From: Bacillota bacterium
GTDB lineage: Bacteria; Bacillota; UBA4882; UBA8346
Direction: 5' to 3'
Assembly: GCA_023400055.1 (NCBI GenBank)
Contig: JAEXFN010000001.1
Location: 1 to 64,000 of the forward strand
DNA length: 64,000 nucleotides
Part shown: positions 60,500 through 64,000 of the stretch, piece by piece
Layout: each line of letters opens with the position of its first letter
How positions within the stretch are numbered: position 1 is the stretch's first letter
Translations under genes and position numbers: made by a program
The notes under the pieces: generated by a model
Database searches by the model: none
Told to the model about the DNA's origin: nothing
Seen by the model: the letters and a program-made list of their open reading frames with translations, nothing else

Positions 60500-62035
60500 T
60501 CAATGCAAAAAGCCCAGCTTGCTCAGGTGCTTACCGATGTGGTTCTCCAGCTTGAGATAATAAAGATTTTCATGTTCATTCAGACAACGGTAGATCCGGT
60601 CGCGGAACCGGAATTGTCCGTTCTCGTCTTTGGCTTGCAAGATCAGTCCATAGGTGATATGGATCACCTGCCGGGCGTCGTTCTGTTCCATCAAGCCCGC
60701 CAATTGGGCGTCGCTCAACCCGTCCAGCTCGGGGATGCGGCTGGGATCGGCCGAAATATGGTAATACTTGCGCGCCTCGTCCAGCCGCGTCAGGGCGAAA
60801 CGGTGGATCTCCCGGTACAGGCCGGGATCGGTCTCGATGATCACCCGGATCGCCTCTAGCCAGTTGGTCCCGGCGGTTTTGACATGAACGACCCCACGGG
60901 TCTCGCGGCCGATGATCGGGAAGACACTGAACTTGTCGCTGCCCGAATGAATACTGAGTTTGTAACCGAAATGGGCGGCGATCGCCTGGTGTTCCCGGAA
61001 CTCCTTGGCGAATTGGGCCGTATCTCCCAGATAGTCGATGCCTTTCTGAAACTCGCCGCAAAAACGTGGCGCGATGCTGTTCGCCTTCACCCCGGCCTCC
61101 GCCAGTTGCAGCGCCACGAAATAATGGGACGCGGGATCGGTGGGCGTTTGGGTCTCATCAATGGAAACCTCGAAATCGACCTTCCCCGCCAGCGGCTGGA
61201 GCAACTCCCGGTAAATTCCGATCGCAAAGTCGATCGCCTCTTGATAGACCGCCGCGTTGAACTTTAACGTTTCCGGCGTGTAGGCGACCGTCAAACCTTC
61301 TCCCATCGTAAATCCGTTGCTCAAAAAACGGGTTTCCAATGCCTGCCGTTGGTCGGCAGCCAGCGCTCGATAGAGTGCGTCGATCCGGTCCGTTTCCGCG
61401 GCGGTCAAGTTATGGATATGCTCCGAGCAGTCCAGGGTGATCATGGTAAAACCGTGCTCCAGCGCCATCCGGACCTCGGCCGCGCTCTTGAGATGATCGC
61501 CGTCCGCTCCGAAGCCGCCTTGATAGCCTTCCTGAAAGACCGCCCAGACCGCGTCGGCCAAAACCTGGCCGTAATCCCGACCGGTCAGGTTCAACTCGCG
61601 GATGGACTGCTGCGCCAGGATCGGCCGGACCGCCAGGTTTTTGATCAGGCGGATGTGTCCCGGCGAAGCTAAGCCCAGCCGGTCGCCCAGACCGATGGTG
61701 GTGTCGAAACCGGATAAAGCGATCGGATTGGTAAATGGGAAATACTTGCGCAGGACCCGACTGTTGCTCACCGACAGCGGGCATTCCTTGACCGGAAGCC
61801 CTTCGACCGTCCGCTCCGCGCCAGCCATCTCGCCGAAGAGCGGCGACCGGTCGTCGGCGACGAACAGTTTTTTGTCCGCTTCGCGCCGGACGATAAACAG
61901 GACAGAGCCATCATGTTGTTGGATGGATTCGGGATAGATCCCCGTCCCCTCCGGATTTTTTTGAACCGCGACTTTCAGTTCCTCGGTCGTTTTTTGCTCA
62001 CGGACCCACTGCAAAAACAACTTTAATCCTTCCAT
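60500..62035 (-). CDS. uxaE: Tagaturonate/fructuronate epimerase (UxaE)
   Basis: Protein of 511 residues matching the UxaE family, which interconverts D-fructuronate and D-tagaturonate so that glucuronate can enter the tagaturonate branch. Conserved segments: PIALSGFDTTIGLGDRLGLA, GFGADGDHLKS, VDFEVSIDETQTPTDP, KLSIHSGSDKFSVFP and HVKTAGTNWLEA. The start is the ATG at 62035, with AAAGGGAGGG upstream; the longer frame to 62071 begins before it. It lies between uxaB and uxaA. Confidence 0.93.
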   Translation of the reverse strand: MEGLKLFLQWVREQKTTEELKVAVQKNPEGTGIYPESIQQHDGSVLFIVRREADKKLFVADDRSPLFGEMAGAERTVEGLPVKECPLSVSNSRVLRKYFPFTNPIALSGFDTTIGLGDRLGLASPGHIRLIKNLAVRPILAQQSIRELNLTGRDYGQVLADAVWAVFQEGYQGGFGADGDHLKSAAEVRMALEHGFTMITLDCSEHIHNLTAAETDRIDALYRALAADQRQALETRFLSNGFTMGEGLTVAYTPETLKFNAAVYQEAIDFAIGIYRELLQPLAGKVDFEVSIDETQTPTDPASHYFVALQLAEAGVKANSIAPRFCGEFQKGIDYLGDTAQFAKEFREHQAIAAHFGYKLSIHSGSDKFSVFPIIGRETRGVVHVKTAGTNWLEAIRVIIETDPGLYREIHRFALTRLDEARKYYHISADPSRIPELDGLSDAQLAGLMEQNDARQVIHITYGLILQAKDENGQFRFRDRIYRCLNEHENLYYLKLENHIGKHLSKLGFLH

Positions 62036-62107
62036 TGTTGACCCTCCCTTTGAATGGTTTATTTCCATCAAACCCCTGCGCCTTGCTTCGGAAAATAACG
62101 CAAAAGC

Positions 62108-63634
62108 TCAGGAGCATTTCTCCAAGCTGGACAGGATCCCCGAATTCAAAATCTCCTGCAGATAAAATGCTACTTCCGAGGCCAGGGACGGCAATTCCTG
62201 CGTCTCCTTGGGCCAGAACTTCATTAAGATCTCATTCGCGGCCTGTTCCAGGCCGAGCTCCGCCTTTTCATAGCGCTGCCACACCGAACGGAAGAATTCC
62301 AGCTTTGGCAGATCGTCCTGGACAAAATATTCTTTGCCGTTACGGTGTCCAACTAATTTGTTATCGCGGATCTCGGTGCCGTAATACAACGCGAACAACG
62401 CGGCCAATGAGAAAGTCATCCGCTTGGGAAGCACCCGCTGTTTCTCAAAGTACTTTTTGAGCGAAGGCATGACCCGGGCCTCAAATTTGGAAGTGGAGTT
62501 CAGCGAGATATCCGACCATTTATGGTCGATAAAGGGGTTGTCGAACCGCTCCAGGACCGCGCCGGCAAACTGCTGCAGCTCGCTCTTTTCCAGATCGAGC
62601 GTGGGGATGATCTCCTCAAAGACGGCCTGTTTGAGGAATTCGCCGACTTTCGGATCATGAACCGCGTCGCGCACCAGGTCGATCCCGGCCAGATACGCCA
62701 CGGCCACGGTCGAGGTGTGGGCGCCGTTCAGGATCCGGACTTTACGGGTCCGATACGGGGTCATGTCCTTCACCCATTTGACATTTAGACCGGCCTGGCT
62801 GAATGGCAACCGGTCGCCGAGTTTGGCATCGCCCTCGATCACCCACAGGTGAAAGATCTCGCCGGTATCCATGTTTTGATCGGTATATCCGAGCTCCGAC
62901 TGGAGCTTCTCCATCTCTTTGACGGGGTACCCGGTGACGATCCGGTCGACCAGGGTATTGAGAAAATGGTTGGCGTTGATCAGCCAATCCCGGAACGCCT
63001 GCGGCAGGTTCCATTCCGCGGCCAGCTGCAGCACGACCCGTTTCAGATTGTCGCCATTGCGGTCGATCAATTCGCAAGGCATAATGACCATTCCTTTACT
63101 GGCGTCGCCTTGAAAATGTTCATAGCGATGGTAAAGATAGGCGGTAAGCTTGCCGGGATAAGAGACCGGCGGTTGATCGCCGAGATGATCGGCCGGGTTA
63201 TAAGCGATGCCGGCTTCGGTGGTGTTGGAGACCACATATTCGATGACCGGGTTTTCGGCGCATTTCAGTACTTCCTGCCACTGAGTATAGGGATCCAGCC
63301 CACGACTGATGGAGGCGATGACCTCCCGTTTGTCGACGACCTGCCCGTCCTGAGTGCCGCGTAAAATCAAGGTGTACAAACCATCTTGCTGATTGAGTTC
63401 GGCGACCCGGCCGCTGGGGATCGGCTGCACCACCACGACCCGGCCCTGGAAAAGCGAGCGTTTATTGAGTTGATGGATCATCCAGTCCACAAAACCTCGC
63501 AAAAAATTGCCCTCGCCAAATTGAATGACCTTCTCCGGATAATCCAGAATCGCGGCGGAAAATGGCGCCAATTCCGTTCCTAATAATTTTTTCTCCAACA
63601 GTTCGCGATTCAATCGTTGATTCGTCGTTGACAT
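62108..63634 (-). CDS. uxaB: Tagaturonate reductase (UxaB)
   Basis: NAD-dependent polyol/mannitol-type dehydrogenase of 508 residues, reducing D-tagaturonate to D-altronate for UxaA. N-terminal IQFGEGNFLRGFVDWMIH is the nucleotide-binding start; YVVSNTTEAGIAY, MPCELIDRNGDNLK, RIVTGYP and KVRILNGAHTSTVAVAYLAG with the catalytic Lys and His are present. RBS AAGGAG lies before ATG. It overlaps no gene and precedes uxaE by 72 bp. Confidence 0.95.
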   Translation of the reverse strand: MSTTNQRLNRELLEKKLLGTELAPFSAAILDYPEKVIQFGEGNFLRGFVDWMIHQLNKRSLFQGRVVVVQPIPSGRVAELNQQDGLYTLILRGTQDGQVVDKREVIASISRGLDPYTQWQEVLKCAENPVIEYVVSNTTEAGIAYNPADHLGDQPPVSYPGKLTAYLYHRYEHFQGDASKGMVIMPCELIDRNGDNLKRVVLQLAAEWNLPQAFRDWLINANHFLNTLVDRIVTGYPVKEMEKLQSELGYTDQNMDTGEIFHLWVIEGDAKLGDRLPFSQAGLNVKWVKDMTPYRTRKVRILNGAHTSTVAVAYLAGIDLVRDAVHDPKVGEFLKQAVFEEIIPTLDLEKSELQQFAGAVLERFDNPFIDHKWSDISLNSTSKFEARVMPSLKKYFEKQRVLPKRMTFSLAALFALYYGTEIRDNKLVGHRNGKEYFVQDDLPKLEFFRSVWQRYEKAELGLEQAANEILMKFWPKETQELPSLASEVAFYLQEILNSGILSSLEKCS

Positions 63635-63670
63635 TAATCCGATGCTCCTTCGTGTTTGCTAATTGATATG

Positions 63671-64000
63671 TTACTCCGCTACCTTCTGCCAAGCGCGGCT
63701 TCGCTGACTGGCCAGTACTGCATCAATCACGCGCATGGTTTGATGGGCATCCGCAAACGTGGCGTACTGTGGCGGAGGACCTTCCAAAATGGTAGTATAA
63801 AAGCTATGAATCAAATTCTTTTGGGCCTCCGGCCAACGTTCATAACCGTTCCCAAGGATACTGACGGTTTTACCCTGTTCGTTCAGCAAGTTGGGTCGGG
63901 AAATCATGGTCTGATTGGGTTGGTCCCGGTGGCCGATCCATAAATGATGGGGAGTCTCCTGATTCCAGTAAACCGAGGCTTTGCTGCCGTCGATCTCCAG
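63671..64000 (-). CDS. Gfo/Idh/MocA-family oxidoreductase, 5' end beyond the window
   Basis: C-terminal 109 residues of a dehydrogenase, reading LEIDGSKASVYWNQETPHHL and ending VIDAVLASQRSRAWQKVAE, the typical end of this family after the GTADFADAHQTMRVIDA-like helix (ATFADAHQTMRVIDAV). The Rossmann domain is outside the window. It is the upstream neighbour of uxaB in the same direction, so it may oxidise another sugar acid or a galactoside in the same route. Confidence 0.85.
   Translation of the reverse strand: MEIDGSKASVYWNQETPHHLWIGHRDQPNQTMISRPNLLNEQGKTVSILGNGYERWPEAQKNLIHSFYTTILEGPPPQYATFADAHQTMRVIDAVLASQRSRAWQKVAE

Overview
The window reads as chromosomal DNA of an anaerobic, probably spore-forming member of the Bacillota that also has an outer membrane (a Limnochordia/Hydrogenispora-like lineage is my guess, from content only). 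Firmicute signs are strong AGGAGG ribosome-binding sites with many TTG and GTG starts, SAM-I and yybP-ykoY riboswitches, an AprX-like subtilase family and YjcZ-like membrane microproteins. The diderm sign is an lpxA gene between gnnA- and gnnB-like genes. The siroheme-dependent Ahb haem pathway fits an anaerobe.

Layout. 0-7.7 kb: a minus-strand operon of FAD oxidoreductase, LacI regulator, sugar ABC transporter and second FAD oxidoreductase, with two perfect palindromic operators upstream. 8-23.3 kb: housekeeping and stress genes (DEAD-box helicase, VOC protein, TauE/SafE permease, ABC-F ATPase, HAD phosphatase, NYN-domain protein, macrodomain protein, an orphan tail sheath protein, AlkD-like protein, membrane MutS-like ATPase, Rrf2 regulator, cysK). 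23.3-24.5 kb: a non-coding repeat region. 24.5-29.3 kb: metA under a SAM-I riboswitch, metY, a GDT1-family manganese exporter under a yybP-ykoY riboswitch, and tcdA. 30-33.6 kb: two-component system, copper chaperone, patatin-like phospholipase. 33.8-41.8 kb: three related subtilases interleaved with five membrane microproteins, two similar 54-residue proteins and an NlpC/P60-like protein. 41.9-45.0 kb: ahbC-ahbD-ahbA-ahbB. 45.9-48.8 kb: two exported proteins. 48.9-51.8 kb: gnnA-lpxA-gnnB. 51.9-57.4 kb: an ECF sigma factor/ABC exporter/M1-peptidase-like operon with three apparent frameshifts. 57.9-58.7 kb: an unknown lipoprotein pair. 58.9-64 kb: hexuronate catabolism (uxaA, uxaE, uxaB, Gfo/Idh/MocA dehydrogenase).

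Two patterns go beyond ordinary annotation. First, the intergenic DNA carries at least four tandem arrays of three unrelated sequences that all share a 21-bp period, which is two turns of B-DNA; one type occurs twice with the same leader 45 kb apart, plus isolated units elsewhere. Second, the 33.8-41.8 kb subtilase/microprotein cluster looks like a single system: the first subtilase ends in two hydrophobic segments that match the consensus of the neighbouring microproteins. This is the best candidate for an undescribed system. All coordinates and motifs were read by eye; no database search was run.
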